NCBI RefSeq assembly: GCF_008016795.1
Contig: NZ_SDIK01000019.1
Span: forward strand, 1-42,857
Reading direction: 5' to 3'
DNA: 42,857 bases
From: Prevotella brunnea
Lineage (GTDB): Bacteria > Bacteroidota > Bacteroidia > Bacteroidales > Bacteroidaceae
Part shown: piece after piece, positions 25,207-35,340 of the stretch
How positions within the stretch are numbered: the first letter of the stretch is position 1
Layout: each line of letters begins with the position of its first letter
Made by a program: the position numbers and the translations under genes
The notes under the pieces: model-generated
The model's input: the letters and a program-made list of their open reading frames with translations, nothing else
Databases searched by the model: none
Told to the model about the DNA's origin: nothing

Positions 25207-27012
25207 TTAATCCTCTTTATTATTGCGTTTCCGCTCCAGATGGTCGAGAATAATCTTGCGCATGCGTATATTCTTAGGTGTAACTTCTATATACTCATCT
25301 GCCTTAATGTATTCTATGCACTCCTCAAGGCTCATTTCTGTTTTCGGAATTACGCGAGCTTTATCGTCAGATCCGGAGGCGCGGACATTGGTAAGCTGTT
25401 TTGCCTTGGTAACATTGATAACCAAATCCTTTTCGTGAACATGCTCACCAACTACCTGACCTCCATATACCTCTTCACCGGGATCAATGAAAAACTTTCC
25501 GCGGTCTTGCAATTTGTCAATGGAGTAAGCATATGCAGTTCCCGTTTCCATGGCTATCATCGAGCCATTGGTGCGGCGGGTAAGGTCTCCCTTGTATGGT
25601 TGGTAGTCCTTGAAGCGGTGTGCCATGATGGCTTCTCCCTGACTGGCTGTCAGAACATTAGTACGCAAACCCATGATGCCTCGCGATGGTATCTCAAAAG
25701 TTATGTTCACGCGATCGCCTTCAGTGTCCATGCCGAGCAATTCACCTTTGCGGCGCGTTACCATATCTATCATCTTGCTGGAAAAATCGTTCGGAACATT
25801 GATGGTCAGTTCCTCAATCGGTTCGCAACGTTGGCCATCTATTTCCTTGTAGATAACCTGAGGCTGTCCCACCTGTAATTCATATCCCTCGCGCCGCATG
25901 GTCTCTACCAATACGGAGAGATGAAGCACTCCACGCCCGCTTACAATCCATTTGTCAGTAGAGCCTTCCATTTCGCTGACACGCAACGCCAAGTTCTTCT
26001 CCAGCTCCTTTGCGAGTCGCTCACCAATGTGGCGCGATGTGCAGTATTTACCTTCTTTTCCGAAGAACGGAGAGTCGTTAATGGTAAAGAGCATACTCAT
26101 GGTTGGCTCGTCCACGGCGATGGGAGGCAAAGGTTCGGGATTTTCAAAATCAGCAATGGTATCTCCGATTTCGAAATGCTCCAATCCAATGACAGCACAG
26201 ATATCTCCTGAACTCACAGCGTCAGTCTTTTTATGGGTCATCCCCTCAAAGGTGTGCAACTCTTTAATCTTGGTACGCTCCTTAGAACCATCGCGGTGGC
26301 AGATGGTAATGTTCTGACCATCTTGCAAAGTGCCGCGATGTACTCGTCCAACGGCTATTCTACCGGTATAGCTGGAATAATCCAATGAGGTGATGAGCAA
26401 CTGCGGTGTGCCCTCCAACTGCTTGGGAGCGGGAATATTCGTTAAGATGATGTCGAGCAATACATCGATATTGTCAGTAGGAGAATCCCATTTCGTATTC
26501 ATCCAGCCGTTCTTCGCGGATCCATAAACTACAGGGAAGTTAAGTTGCTCTTCAGTGGCATTCAGGTCGCACATCAAGTCGAACACCATTTCGTAAACCT
26601 CTTCAGGACGACAATTGGGCTTATCCACTTTGTTCACTACGACAATGGGCTTCAGTCCAATCTGCAAAGCCTTCTGAAGCACGAAGCGTGTCTGAGGCAT
26701 CGGACCTTCAAAGGCATCGACCAAAAGAAGGCAACCATCTGCCATGTTGAGCACTCGCTCCACTTCACCACCGAAATCGGAGTGCCCCGGAGTATCCAAA
26801 ATATTAATTTTAGTACCTTTCCAATTGATACTTACGTTCTTACTTAAAATTGTTATCCCTCTCTCTCGCTCCAAGTCATTGGAGTCTAACACTTCGCCAC
26901 TGTTGTTCTGACCATCTCGGAAAAGCTTTCCGGCGAGCATCATTTTGTCAACCAATGTTGTTTTCCCATGATCGACGTGCGCAATTACTGCGATGTTTCG
27001 AATATCTTGCAT
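25207..27012 (-). CDS. typA: Translational GTPase TypA/BipA
   Basis: A 601-residue ribosome-binding GTPase of the EF-G type, needed for 50S assembly and stress or low-temperature growth in other bacteria. G motifs are AHVDHGKT (11-18), [12 protein letters not shown] near 72-83 and NKVDKPN near 126-132. Domains II, III and V follow ([23 protein letters not shown]), then the BipA-specific C-terminal domain ([15 protein letters not shown] near 530-544, then TPKNIRMRK). Length and all motifs are normal. It is divergent from rpsO; a TAATTTTG box at 27054-27047 is the likely promoter. An intrinsic terminator follows the stop. Confidence 0.97.
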   Translation of the reverse strand: MQDIRNIAVIAHVDHGKTTLVDKMMLAGKLFRDGQNNSGEVLDSNDLERERGITILSKNVSINWKGTKINILDTPGHSDFGGEVERVLNMADGCLLLVDAFEGPMPQTRFVLQKALQIGLKPIVVVNKVDKPNCRPEEVYEMVFDLMCDLNATEEQLNFPVVYGSAKNGWMNTKWDSPTDNIDVLLDIILTNIPAPKQLEGTPQLLITSLDYSSYTGRIAVGRVHRGTLQDGQNITICHRDGSKERTKIKELHTFEGMTHKKTDAVSSGDICAVIGLEHFEIGDTIADFENPEPLPPIAVDEPTMSMLFTINDSPFFGKEGKYCTSRHIGERLAKELEKNLALRVSEMEGSTDKWIVSGRGVLHLSVLVETMRREGYELQVGQPQVIYKEIDGQRCEPIEELTINVPNDFSSKMIDMVTRRKGELLGMDTEGDRVNITFEIPSRGIMGLRTNVLTASQGEAIMAHRFKDYQPYKGDLTRRTNGSMIAMETGTAYAYSIDKLQDRGKFFIDPGEEVYGGQVVGEHVHEKDLVINVTKAKQLTNVRASGSDDKARVIPKTEMSLEECIEYIKADEYIEVTPKNIRMRKIILDHLERKRNNKED

Positions 27013-27046
27013 TTATTTACCTTAGAATCTTGTCTAATTTCGAGTG

Positions 27047-27054
27047 CAAAATTA
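27047..27054 (-). promoter_or_regulatory. -7 box of bipA
   Basis: TAATTTTG on the minus strand, about 35 nt before the bipA ATG. The -33 region is a poor match. Confidence 0.45.
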
Positions 27055-27074
27055 CAAATAATAATCCGAATAGC

Positions 27075-27105
27075 ATTGTTGATTAAAAAAAATGTTGTAA
27101 CTTTG
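27075..27105 (+). promoter_or_regulatory. Promoter of rpsO
   Basis: ATTG (27075-27078) and TAACTTTG (27098-27105) are separated by 19 bp, an almost ideal Bacteroidetes promoter. It gives a leader of about 100 nt. Confidence 0.65.
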
Positions 27106-27115
27106 CACCGCAGTT

Positions 27116-27175
27116 TCGGAGAATCCGATGCATTTGAAGTCGTGCTACCGTTGTGATTAAGGCGGCTTTGCGACT
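27116..27175 (+). promoter_or_regulatory. Structured leader of rpsO, possible S15 autoregulatory site
   Basis: Within the leader, TCGGA-GAA-TCCGA (27116-27128) is a perfect small hairpin. AGTCG (27138-27142) can pair with CGACT (27171-27175), enclosing a CCG/CGG pairing. S15 represses its own mRNA through structured leaders in several phyla. The match here is only by position and by visible pairing. Confidence 0.3.
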
Positions 27176-27213
27176 GAAAGATGTAATTGCAAAATCATTA
27201 ATCAAAAAAGAAA

Positions 27214-27489
27214 ATGTATTTAAACAAAGAGAAGAAAGAAGAAATCTTTACACAGCATGGTAGAGAAAAGAAAGCTACTGACACCGGTTCGGCAGAAAGC
27301 CAGATAGCTCTGTTCACTTATCGCATCAAGCACTTGACGGAACACGTGAAGAAAAACCATAAAGACCACGTAACAACTCGTTCTCTGACACGTCTTGTAG
27401 GAAAACGTCGCGGTCTTTTGGATTATTTGTACGCAAGGGATATTGAGCGTTATCGTGCTATTATTAAGGAATTAGGTCTTCGCAAGTAA
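27214..27489 (+). CDS. rpsO: 30S ribosomal protein S15
   Basis: A 91-residue primary 16S rRNA-binding protein that organises the central domain of the 30S subunit. Conserved family blocks are DTGSAESQIALFTYRI (about 23-38), HLTEHVKKNHKDH and the C-terminal SLTRLVGKRRGLLDYL. Length is normal (88-91). It is a single gene with its own promoter, a long leader and a terminator. Confidence 0.98.
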   Translation: MYLNKEKKEEIFTQHGREKKATDTGSAESQIALFTYRIKHLTEHVKKNHKDHVTTRSLTRLVGKRRGLLDYLYARDIERYRAIIKELGLRK

Positions 27490-27508
27490 GATTTCAATAA
27501 GCAATAAA

Positions 27509-27542
27509 AAAGGGCTGGCGTCTAAAACGACCAGTCCTTTTT
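27509..27542. terminator. Bidirectional terminator between rpsO and folK
   Basis: AAAGGGCTGG (27509-27518) pairs with CCAGTCCTTT (27531-27540), one G-U pair. T-tracts follow on the plus strand, and an A-run precedes it that gives a T-run on the minus strand. It serves the convergent rpsO and folK genes. Confidence 0.8.
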
Positions 27543-27588
27543 CATTATTCTCATGTTTTGTTTCTTTCGTTCCTTTATTCATTTTGCT

Positions 27589-27996
27589 TCATTTCAATAT
27601 CTCTCGTAAGGGAATCATCACGAACTCTCTTTCCTCCATTAACGGATGAGGAATCTTTAGATCAGGTTCGTCTATCTGTAGGTTATCATATAGAAGTATA
27701 TCAATGTCAATAATGCGATCGGTATATTTGCCATTGGTGGTTTTATGCACTCGTCCCATGTCTTTTTCGATATCCTGTGTTATCTTCATAACTTGGCGAG
27801 GGGAGAGTGTTGTTTGAGCACAAACGCAGGCATTAAGGAACTTATTGGGACTATCGAACCCCCAAGGTTCTGTTTCCATAAAGGAAGATTGGCACAATAC
27901 CTTTCCGATGCGTCGGTCAATGTTGGAAATCGCTTCTTCCAATATGGAGCAACGATTTCCCAAATTGGATCCCAAACCTAAATAAACTATGTGCAT
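27589..27996 (-). CDS. folK: 2-amino-4-hydroxy-6-hydroxymethyldihydropteridine diphosphokinase
   Basis: Transfers pyrophosphate from ATP to 6-hydroxymethyl-dihydropterin in folate synthesis. Visible motifs are GLGSNLGNR (about 6-14), TEPWGF and NKFLNACV for pterin binding, and the signature DRIIDIDILLYDN with the metal-binding DxD aspartates (about 93-105). IPHPLMEEREFVMIPL closes the active site. At 135 residues it is slightly short but complete. It follows queA by 42 nt without a promoter of its own and is probably the last gene of the ftsX operon. Confidence 0.95.
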   Translation of the reverse strand: MHIVYLGLGSNLGNRCSILEEAISNIDRRIGKVLCQSSFMETEPWGFDSPNKFLNACVCAQTTLSPRQVMKITQDIEKDMGRVHKTTNGKYTDRIIDIDILLYDNLQIDEPDLKIPHPLMEEREFVMIPLREILK

Positions 27997-28038
27997 TTTG
28001 AATCGTATGATTGAATGAACGTGATGAAAGAGATTTCC

Positions 28039-29223
28039 TTAATCGTTCAAAATCAAGAGTGAATCGCCGAAGCAACCAAACTTATAACCTGCTTTTACCG
28101 CCTTGTCGTAGGCTTCCATGATGAGGTCATATCCACCGAAAGCAGCTGTTTCCATTAATAAAGTGGAGTAAGGATGATAGAAGTTTACCAACATTGAGTC
28201 TGCAAATCCGAAATCATAGGGAGGGAAAATAAATTTATTGGTCCATCCATCATATTCTTTCAGTAGTCCATCCGTTCCCACCGCAGTTTCAGTAGCTTTC
28301 ACTACACTGGCTCCTACAGCGCAAATATGATGTCCGGCTGTCTTTGCCTCGTTTACAATCTTACAGGCTTCAGCCGTAATGTGCATCTCTTCGGAATCCA
28401 TTTTATGTTTCGTAAGGTCTTCAACCTCTATGTCATGAAAGTTACCCAGTCCACAATGAAGAGTTATGAATGCCGGTTTGATGTCTTTAATCTCCATCAT
28501 TTTCATCATGTGTTCCGAGAAATGAAGGTTTGTCCCCGGTGCTGTTACGGCTCCTTCATGTTTTGCGAACACCGTTTGAAAATATTCCATATCCTCTGCA
28601 CTGGCATGTGCGAAGTCTTCTCCTTCTTTCTTGGGGCGATTGTCGATGATATAACGTGGCAATGGGGCTTCTCCTAAAGCGTATAATTCACGCTTAAACT
28701 CATCATGTGGGCAGTCGTAGAGAAAACGAAGTGTGCGACCGCGTGATGTTGTGTTGTCGATTACCTCGGCAACCATCGTGCCAGACTCATCAAAGAATAA
28801 TTTGTTGCCAATGCGTATCTTACGTGCCGGCTCTACCAGTACATCCCACAGTCGCATTTCCTGATTTAACTCACGCAGCAAGAACACTTCTATCTTTGCA
28901 TCGGTTTTTTCTTTTGTTCCGTAAAGACGAGCCGGAAATATTTTTGTGTCGTTCAGTACGAAAGCATCTCCTTTGTGAAAGTAATCCAACACATCCTTGA
29001 AACGAATAAAATCCTCTTCGGCAGGTTTGCCTTTCACTTCGTTTTTGAACATATCAATGATTCCGGATTTACGGTGAACCACCATTAATCTGGCTTCGTC
29101 TCTACGTGTAATCTTAAACACTTGGCTTGTTCCGTCCGAACGTTTCAGTATTCGTTTTGAAACGTTTGGGTACAAAGCCACTTGCTCATCTGGTAAATCG
29201 AATTTAAACTGTGAAAGTTTCAT
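28039..29223 (-). CDS. queA: S-adenosylmethionine:tRNA ribosyltransferase-isomerase
   Basis: Transfers and isomerises the ribosyl part of SAM onto preQ1 at tRNA position 34, giving epoxyqueuosine. Family features are the N-terminal [13 protein letters not shown] (about 7-19), the [19 protein letters not shown] block, the [17 protein letters not shown] block, and the C-terminal [17 protein letters not shown]. It is 394 residues long, as in Bacteroidetes, where it is longer than the 350 or so of Proteobacteria because of an N-terminal insert. It starts 3 nt after the truB stop, so translation is probably coupled. Confidence 0.96.
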   Translation of the reverse strand: MKLSQFKFDLPDEQVALYPNVSKRILKRSDGTSQVFKITRRDEARLMVVHRKSGIIDMFKNEVKGKPAEEDFIRFKDVLDYFHKGDAFVLNDTKIFPARLYGTKEKTDAKIEVFLLRELNQEMRLWDVLVEPARKIRIGNKLFFDESGTMVAEVIDNTTSRGRTLRFLYDCPHDEFKRELYALGEAPLPRYIIDNRPKKEGEDFAHASAEDMEYFQTVFAKHEGAVTAPGTNLHFSEHMMKMMEIKDIKPAFITLHCGLGNFHDIEVEDLTKHKMDSEEMHITAEACKIVNEAKTAGHHICAVGASVVKATETAVGTDGLLKEYDGWTNKFIFPPYDFGFADSMLVNFYHPYSTLLMETAAFGGYDLIMEAYDKAVKAGYKFGCFGDSLLILND

Positions 29224-29226
29224 CTG

Positions 29227-29931
29227 TCAATCTCTTTTTTCTATATTCTGTTTGTTTAACCACTCTTCAAAATGGTTGTAATCCAAGCAATTTTCTACTT
29301 TTATGTCGCCAACTCTTGTGCGTCGAAGTTGCGTAAGATAAGCACCGCTATTCAATGCTCGTCCCAAATCGCGTGCCAATGCTCTTATGTAAGTTCCTTT
29401 TCCGCATACGATGCGCATCTCAAGTAACATTTTCTCGGCATTAAAGTTCAATACCTCTATCTCATCAATCCTAACCTTTTTGGATTGCAGCACTACCTCC
29501 TTGCCTTTTCTCCGATAGTTGAAGGCTCGTTCACCGTTTACTTTTACTGCGCTGTAGGTGGGTGGAACTTGTTCTATATCTCCAATAAACAGTTGTAACT
29601 TCTCTTGTATCAGTTTGGAAGTGATGTGCATGGTGGGATAAGTCGCATTCACTTCGTGCTCATTGTCGTAGCTTGCGGTTGTCGCTCCAAGTTGCAGTGT
29701 CGCGACATATTCCTTGATGTGGGTTTGGAGCTCCTCTATTTGCTTTGTCATCTTACCTGTAACCAGCACGAGCACACCTGTTGCCAATGGGTCTAAAGTT
29801 CCGGCATGTCCCATCTTTACTTTTCCGCCTTCAGTCTGCGAGCACAGAAAGCGTATTCTGGCAAGTGCCTTAAAGCTGGTAATGCCATAAGGCTTGTCAA
29901 TGGGTATGAGCACTCCTTCTTTGAAATTCAT
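29227..29931 (-). CDS. truB: tRNA pseudouridine(55) synthase
   Basis: Makes pseudouridine 55 in the T-loop of tRNAs. The catalytic motif is GHAGTLDPLATGVL with the active-site Asp. Further family blocks are KPYGITSF at the N-terminus, VPPTYSAVKVNGERAFNYRR, and CGKGTYIRALARDLG. I start it at ATG 29931 (234 residues). A TTG at 29958 in the same frame would overlap the uppP stop but adds nine residues not expected in the family. It is a tightly packed operon member between uppP and queA. Confidence 0.95.
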   Translation of the reverse strand: MNFKEGVLIPIDKPYGITSFKALARIRFLCSQTEGGKVKMGHAGTLDPLATGVLVLVTGKMTKQIEELQTHIKEYVATLQLGATTASYDNEHEVNATYPTMHITSKLIQEKLQLFIGDIEQVPPTYSAVKVNGERAFNYRRKGKEVVLQSKKVRIDEIEVLNFNAEKMLLEMRIVCGKGTYIRALARDLGRALNSGAYLTQLRRTRVGDIKVENCLDYNHFEEWLNKQNIEKRD

Positions 29932-29954
29932 AATCGCGTTTTTGGAATCAAGAA

Positions 29955-30770
29955 TCAATCCACCATATTTAACGACATGCCGGCAAGAATCATGATGAGA
30001 ATGATTGAACCCACAATAATTCTATACCATCCAAATGCCTTGAAACCATATTTGGTGATAAAATTCACGAACCACTTCATTGCCAGCAATGCCACAATAA
30101 ACGAAACTACGCTCCCCACTCCTAACAAAAAGAGGTTTTCGCTTGTTGCCCAATGGCTGTCTCCTCTCAAAACTTCCCATAGATCCAAGATTGTGGCTCC
30201 TGCCATTGTGGGTACGGCAAGAAAAAAAGAAAACTCTGCTGCTTTTTTTCGTGTCAGTCCGTTTGCCATACCTCCGACAATTGTTGCCATAGACCTGCTT
30301 ACGCCCGGTATAACGGATATACATTGAAAGAAACCAATGCTGAGTGCACGTTTCGCATTCACCTCATTCTCATTGTTTCCTTTGTTAAAAATCTTGTCGC
30401 AGAAGAGCATGAAGACGCCTCCGACAATCAGCATGATGGCAACCACCCACACAGAATCGAGCAACCAACCCAGCAAACCGCTTTTCTTGGCTGCCAAACC
30501 TATGACTACAGCCGGTAACACTCCGATAACAAGCATCTTATAGAGTTTCCATGTCTCACTGTCGAAAGTAAAGAACTTTCGCCAATACAAGCAAACCACC
30601 GAGAGGATGGCTCCAAACTGTATGATGAACGTAAAGGCGTGAACAAACTCGTTGCCTTGTTCAACTCCCAACAAGTTCTGAGTTATAATCATGTGTCCGG
30701 TAGATGATACCGGAAGAAACTCCGTTAGTCCTTCAACGATGGCAATAATAATAGTCTGAATGAAGTCCAT
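29955..30770 (-). CDS. uppP: Undecaprenyl-diphosphatase (BacA/UppP)
   Basis: An integral membrane enzyme that dephosphorylates undecaprenyl diphosphate, recycling the lipid carrier for peptidoglycan and other envelope glycans. The two active-site motifs are present: EGLTEFLPVSSTGH near 13-26 and PGVSRSMAT near 158-166. About eight hydrophobic helices are seen in 271 residues. It confers bacitracin tolerance when abundant in other bacteria. It is cotranscribed with DUF3098 (33-nt gap) and truB. Confidence 0.97.
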   Translation of the reverse strand: MDFIQTIIIAIVEGLTEFLPVSSTGHMIITQNLLGVEQGNEFVHAFTFIIQFGAILSVVCLYWRKFFTFDSETWKLYKMLVIGVLPAVVIGLAAKKSGLLGWLLDSVWVVAIMLIVGGVFMLFCDKIFNKGNNENEVNAKRALSIGFFQCISVIPGVSRSMATIVGGMANGLTRKKAAEFSFFLAVPTMAGATILDLWEVLRGDSHWATSENLFLLGVGSVVSFIVALLAMKWFVNFITKYGFKAFGWYRIIVGSIILIMILAGMSLNMVD

Positions 30771-30803
30771 TGTTATTGATTATTTCCTGTTCATCAATGT
30801 TTT

Positions 30804-31052
30804 TTACTCTTTTTCAGTGTTTTTCTCTTTTTCCCGGGGTAGATACAGGATAGATCCGATGATGGAAATGAACCCGATGAAAGTTACTACCGGCGCAACT
30901 TTTATACGCATCGGACTAAAAATTTCCGGATTGTAGGTGGTTTCAGTTGAACCGCTGCCACTCATGAGTATAAAACCGAGGATTACAATTGCCACGCTAA
31001 TGGTCAATAAGATAAAATTAATCTTTCCAAACGCTAAGTTTTTGTTATTCAT
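30804..31052 (-). CDS. DUF3098 family small membrane protein
   Basis: An 82-residue protein with two transmembrane helices (about 13-30 and 52-70), a short loop rich in S/G/T/E between them, and a charged EKEKNTEKE tail. The NxAFGKxNFILL start and the YNPEIFSPMRIKVAPVV segment identify DUF3098, a Bacteroidetes family found beside ftsX and uppP. Function is unknown. The fixed neighbourhood suggests a role with FtsX in the cell envelope, which is inference. Confidence 0.9.
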   Translation of the reverse strand: MNNKNLAFGKINFILLTISVAIVILGFILMSGSGSTETTYNPEIFSPMRIKVAPVVTFIGFISIIGSILYLPREKEKNTEKE

Positions 31053-31126
31053 AATCTGTAGAATGTCTTTATCTTTATAAAGATTATACCTTTAATTTCA
31101 AGTGATGTGTATCTCGAAAGGACTTG

Positions 31127-32005
31127 TTATATCTTATACAAGTCGCCCGCTTTCATCTTTAGAAATTTGTTCACGGAGAGCCATGAGCAAAAGAAAGTGA
31201 TGAGGATGCCAAATGTAAGCATTACAAGCGCGGTAATCAGCAGAACTTCTTGGTTAAGAACAACCGTGATTTCCGGGTCGTAGGAATAGAGAAAGTACAT
31301 GCCTATGCCCAAAACAACAATGGCAAGAACGGCTGAAATAAGTCCTTCGAGAATTGCCCTTCGGAGGAAAGGCATCCGAATGAAGTTCCAAGAAGCCCCC
31401 ACCAACTTCATGGTGTGAATGGAGAATCTACGTGCATAGACACTCAGCCGTATGGTATTATTAATCAATGAGAAAGAGACTACCGTCAGCAGGGCTGCTA
31501 TCACCAGCAACACCAATCCGATTTTGCTCAAGGTGCGGTTCACGCTTTCCACCAAATCTTGCCGATAAGCGATGTCGCTCACGCCCTTATAAGTCTTTAG
31601 TTCTTTGGCAATCCATTGTATGGAATCGTTATTGGCATAATTTGCTTTCAATCTCAATTCTATTTCAGCCGTGAACGGATTCTCTCCCGCAAATTCCGCA
31701 GGATTGGCACCCAGCTCTTTCGTGCCTTCTTTCAGTGCCTCTTCTTTGCTGATGAAGTTTAAGTTGCTAATATATCTCAAGTTGTTGACCCTTGTGCAGA
31801 GAGTGGCGCACTCTTCATTGCTCATGTCCGGTTGGAGAATCATGGTAATGGTTAAATTCTCCTTGACATAGGAACTTAAATTCCGGCTGGTAAATACCGT
31901 CAGTACCACCATGCCAATAAGAATAAGCACCATCGCGGTACTTATGCAAAGGGTAACAACCTGCAAACTCCGTTGTTTGCGGGATTTATTTCGTCTTTTT
32001 GTCAT
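31127..32005 (-). CDS. ftsX: Cell division protein FtsX
   Basis: A 292-residue permease-like protein with the FtsX topology: one N-terminal transmembrane helix (about 20-40), a periplasmic domain of about 120 residues, and three C-terminal helices (about 170-190, 220-245, 255-280). With the ATPase FtsE it normally controls peptidoglycan hydrolases at the septum. No ftsE is next to it, so the partner must be encoded elsewhere, as is common in Bacteroidetes. It heads a minus-strand operon and has an excellent promoter (32070-32040). Confidence 0.95.
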   Translation of the reverse strand: MTKRRNKSRKQRSLQVVTLCISTAMVLILIGMVVLTVFTSRNLSSYVKENLTITMILQPDMSNEECATLCTRVNNLRYISNLNFISKEEALKEGTKELGANPAEFAGENPFTAEIELRLKANYANNDSIQWIAKELKTYKGVSDIAYRQDLVESVNRTLSKIGLVLLVIAALLTVVSFSLINNTIRLSVYARRFSIHTMKLVGASWNFIRMPFLRRAILEGLISAVLAIVVLGIGMYFLYSYDPEITVVLNQEVLLITALVMLTFGILITFFCSWLSVNKFLKMKAGDLYKI

Positions 32006-32039
32006 TTTTAAATATAGCTATAGCTCTTCAATGTTGTTG

Positions 32040-32070
32040 CAAAGATAGTGTAAAAAGAAAGAAACACAAA
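32040..32070 (-). promoter_or_regulatory. Promoter of the ftsX-folK operon
   Basis: On the minus strand TTTG (32070-32067), 19 bp, then TATCTTTG (32047-32040): a full match to the Bacteroidetes consensus. The leader is about 30 nt. Confidence 0.75.
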
Positions 32071-32258
32071 GTATTTTAGGGATTATTTGCAATAGGTAAA
32101 TCTTTCTTACCTCATTCGGGGCTTTACGGTTGCTTTTTTTAGCTTCAACGACTTCGCCGGAAAGGTTAGGTGTCTCTTTCGAAAAATTGAATAAAAGACG
32201 GGGAATAAAAAAGGAAAATAAAGTGATTTGCAACCACCCAAATGACAATAAGTTGAAT

Positions 32259-32336
32259 ACCTGTTTTTAAAAGCTAAGCTTTTGGGATGTAAAAGGTAAG
32301 CTAATGCAACGCAAAAGCTCACCTTTTGAAACAGGT
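32259..32336 (+). repeat. Dispersed hairpin element, locus 4 (mixed type)
   Basis: Outer arms ACCTGTTT (32259-32266) and AAACAGGT (32329-32336) enclose three units: AAAAGCTAAGCTTTTG, AAAAGGTAAGCTAATG and CAAAAGCTCACCTTTTG. Unlike the other loci it mixes GCTAAGC and GGTAAGC types. It lies between divergent ftsX and clpB. Confidence 0.75.
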
Positions 32337-32469
32337 TTCTTTATGCCTTGATAATCAATACTTTACAAGTATGCCAATTTCTCATTGACGTGTGAGATTT
32401 TTTTTCGGTTTTTCGGTTTATTTCGGCTTATCCCAATGTTGTGAAAAATGATATTTTAGAGTGGTGTGT

Positions 32470-32515
32470 ATGACAAAAGGGCAGTGTTTGATGTCATTTT
32501 GGCATGGTTTTTCGT
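32470..32515 (+). promoter_or_regulatory. Possible sigma-54-like control region of clpB
   Basis: TTGGCATGGTTTTTCGT (32499-32515) resembles the -24/-12 consensus TGGCACG-N4-TTGC but has CG where GC is expected. Just upstream is an interrupted palindrome ATGACA (32470-32475)/TGTCAT (32492-32497). No TAnnTTTG box is seen near clpB. Confidence 0.3.
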
Positions 32516-32617
32516 CGGGCACATCGTTTGATGAATAATGAGCGGAGATTAAGAGTAAAACAATCTACCACGTAAGTGAAATTTTTAGGAAAAGAACAAT
32601 GAAAGGAGATATATTCT

Positions 32618-35209
32618 ATGACATTCGACAAATTTACAATTAAGGCACAGCAGGCTGTTCAAGGTGCGGTTCACATCGCCCAACGCAACGGCCAACAAAC
32701 CATCGACCCTTTGCACCTGTTGGCAAGTTTGATGGAAGAAGGCAAAGACGTGGTGGCATACGTCTTTCAGAAACTCGGGATGAATGTCCCGGCGGTGGAC
32801 GCCGCGGTAAAGAGTGAAATCAACCGTTTGCCGAAAGTTTCGGGAGGTGAACCTTATTTCTCTGTGGAGACTAACAAGGTGGTTCAGCAATCGTTCGACA
32901 TTTCTCATCAATTTGGTGATGAATTTGTTGGTATCGAGTCGCTACTTTTAGCGGTATTGAAAGTAGATTCTACGGCAAGTCGCATCATGAAAGATGCCGG
33001 TTGCACGGAAAAGGATTTGAAAGCCGCCATTAATGATTTGCGACAAGGAAGAAAAGTGCAAACGCAGAGTGGCGATGAAAACTATCAGGCTCTGAAAAAG
33101 TACGCACGCAACCTCGTGGAAGATGCGCGCGGAGGAAAGCTCGATCCGGTAATCGGGCGCGATGAGGAAATCAGGCGCGTTTTGCAAATTCTCTCCCGCC
33201 GTACCAAGAACAACCCTATATTAATTGGTGAGCCGGGTACGGGAAAGACTGCCATAGCCGAAGGTCTGGCTGGGCGTATCGTTCGTGGCGACGTGCCTGA
33301 AAATCTGAAGAACAAACAGCTCTATTCGCTTGATATGGGTGCCTTGCTTGCCGGTGCGAAATATAAAGGTGAATTTGAGGAACGCTTGAAAAGTGTGATA
33401 AAGGAAGTTACCAATGCTGAAGGGAATATCATTCTCTTCATTGATGAAATTCATACATTGGTGGGCGCAGGCGGAGGTGAAGGAGCCATGGATGCGGCAA
33501 ACATCCTGAAACCGGCTTTGGCGCGTGGCGAACTAAGAGCCATTGGTGCTACCACGCTCAACGAATATCAAAAATACTTCGAGAAAGACAAGGCGTTGGA
33601 GCGTCGTTTCCAAACAGTAATGGTGGATGAACCTGACGAACTGGATGCCATTTCCATTCTTCGCGGTCTGAAAGAACGCTACGAAAACCATCATAAGGTA
33701 CGCATACAGGACGATGCATGCATCGCGGCGGTGAAATTGTCGGAGCGTTACATATCCGATCGTTTCCTTCCCGATAAGGCAATCGACCTGATGGATGAGG
33801 CTGCGGCGAAGTTACGAATGGAACGCGATTCCGTTCCTGAGGAATTGGATGAGATAAGCCGTCGGCTGAAGCAGTTGGAGATAGAGCGTGAAGCCATTAA
33901 GCGCGAGAATGATACGGAGAAAATTGCCCGACTCGACAAAGAAATCGCCGAATTGAAAGAACAGGAACACGGTTTTCGAGCAAAATGGGAGAGCGAAAAA
34001 TCACTCGTTAATCAGATTCAGCAAGATAAACAAGAAATAGAGAATTTGAAATACGAGGCAGAACGTGCAGAACGTGAGGGCAATTATGAGCGTGTCGCAG
34101 AAATTCGCTATTCGAAATTAAAAGAACTCAACGACGATATCGAAAGCATTAAGTTGCAATTGCAAACCACTCAGGCAGGCAAGGCCATGGTGCGAGAGGA
34201 AGTTACGGCAGATGACATTGCCGAAGTGGTGAGCCGATGGACCGGGATTCCCGTGACAAAGATGTTGCGGAGCGACCGGGAAAAACTGCTCCGGTTGGAA
34301 GATGAATTACACAAACGTGTAATCGGACAAGATGAGGCGATTACGGCGGTGGCTGATGCTGTGCGTAGATCTCGTGCCGGATTGCAAGATCCGAAGAAAC
34401 CTTTGGCTTCTTTCATCTTTTTGGGTACCACCGGCACAGGTAAGACTGAACTGGCTAAAGCATTGGCTGATTATCTCTTCAACGACGAGACGATGATGAC
34501 ACGTATTGATATGAGTGAATATCAAGAGAAGTTTAGCGTTTCCAGACTCATCGGTGCGCCTCCGGGGTATGTGGGTTACGATGAAGGCGGACAACTCACG
34601 GAGGCTGTGCGACGCAAACCTTATTCCGTGGTGTTGTTCGATGAGATTGAAAAAGCACATCCCGACGTTTTCAACATTCTGTTGCAAGTGTTGGACGATG
34701 GGCATCTGACCGATAACAAGGGCAGAATGGTTAATTTTAAGAATACTATTATCATCATGACTTCCAATCTTGGCTCGCAATACATCCGGCAGGAGTTTGA
34801 GAAACTTGAAGAAGATAACCGTCAGGAAATCATTGACTCGACAAAGACTTCCGTTATGGAGATGTTAAAAAAGACCATCCGACCGGAATTCCTGAACCGA
34901 ATAGATGAAACCATTATGTTCCTGCCACTTACAAAGGCTGAAATTGCCGGCGTGGTACGGCTGCAATTGGAACGAGCGAAAGCCATGCTCTTACCGCAAG
35001 GCTTCGTGTTGGAATGGACTGATGCCGCGGTTGATTATCTCGCGATGGTAGGGTATGACCCGGAATTTGGAGCGCGACCCGTGAAACGTGCCATACAACG
35101 CTATGTCCTCAACGACCTGAGCAAATCGCTCTTGTCGGAAACGGTGAACAGGGATAAACCCATTGTCATCGACTCTTTTGGCGAGGGACTCGTGTTCAAA
35201 AACAATTAA
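32618..35209 (+). CDS. clpB: ATP-dependent disaggregase ClpB
   Basis: An 863-residue Hsp100 protein that rescues aggregated proteins with DnaK. It has the N-terminal Clp repeat domain (1-150), NBD1 with Walker [10 protein letters not shown] near 204-212 and Walker [12 protein letters not shown], and the coiled-coil middle domain (about 400-530, rich in E/K/R) that distinguishes ClpB from ClpC and ClpA. NBD2 follows with [13 protein letters not shown] near 604-616, and a D2-small domain to the end. An unusually good ribosome-binding site for this genome, AAAGGAGAT at 32600-32608, lies 10 nt before the ATG. It is a single gene with a terminator. Confidence 0.97.
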   Translation: MTFDKFTIKAQQAVQGAVHIAQRNGQQTIDPLHLLASLMEEGKDVVAYVFQKLGMNVPAVDAAVKSEINRLPKVSGGEPYFSVETNKVVQQSFDISHQFGDEFVGIESLLLAVLKVDSTASRIMKDAGCTEKDLKAAINDLRQGRKVQTQSGDENYQALKKYARNLVEDARGGKLDPVIGRDEEIRRVLQILSRRTKNNPILIGEPGTGKTAIAEGLAGRIVRGDVPENLKNKQLYSLDMGALLAGAKYKGEFEERLKSVIKEVTNAEGNIILFIDEIHTLVGAGGGEGAMDAANILKPALARGELRAIGATTLNEYQKYFEKDKALERRFQTVMVDEPDELDAISILRGLKERYENHHKVRIQDDACIAAVKLSERYISDRFLPDKAIDLMDEAAAKLRMERDSVPEELDEISRRLKQLEIEREAIKRENDTEKIARLDKEIAELKEQEHGFRAKWESEKSLVNQIQQDKQEIENLKYEAERAEREGNYERVAEIRYSKLKELNDDIESIKLQLQTTQAGKAMVREEVTADDIAEVVSRWTGIPVTKMLRSDREKLLRLEDELHKRVIGQDEAITAVADAVRRSRAGLQDPKKPLASFIFLGTTGTGKTELAKALADYLFNDETMMTRIDMSEYQEKFSVSRLIGAPPGYVGYDEGGQLTEAVRRKPYSVVLFDEIEKAHPDVFNILLQVLDDGHLTDNKGRMVNFKNTIIIMTSNLGSQYIRQEFEKLEEDNRQEIIDSTKTSVMEMLKKTIRPEFLNRIDETIMFLPLTKAEIAGVVRLQLERAKAMLLPQGFVLEWTDAAVDYLAMVGYDPEFGARPVKRAIQRYVLNDLSKSLLSETVNRDKPIVIDSFGEGLVFKNN

Positions 35210-35235
35210 CAGGTCGTAAAACTGTTATAAGGGAG

Positions 35236-35274
35236 AAGGATACACTCACAACGAGTGTGTCCTTTTCCGTTTTC
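35236..35274 (+). terminator. Intrinsic terminator of clpB
   Basis: AAGGATACACTC (35236-35247) pairs with GAGTGTGTCCTT (35253-35264), one G-U pair, loop ACAAC, followed by a TTCCGTTTT tail. Confidence 0.75.
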
Positions 35275-35340
35275 ATAACGGAATGATGAGACAGTTGAAA
35301 GAAAGAGTTTATCGCCCATGACAAAAAGCCGTCTAATAAT

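Noticed and set aside
32018..32248. 76-codon minus-strand frame upstream of ftsX
   Set aside because: It covers the consensus ftsX promoter and has low-complexity, frame-dependent content. It is more likely non-coding.
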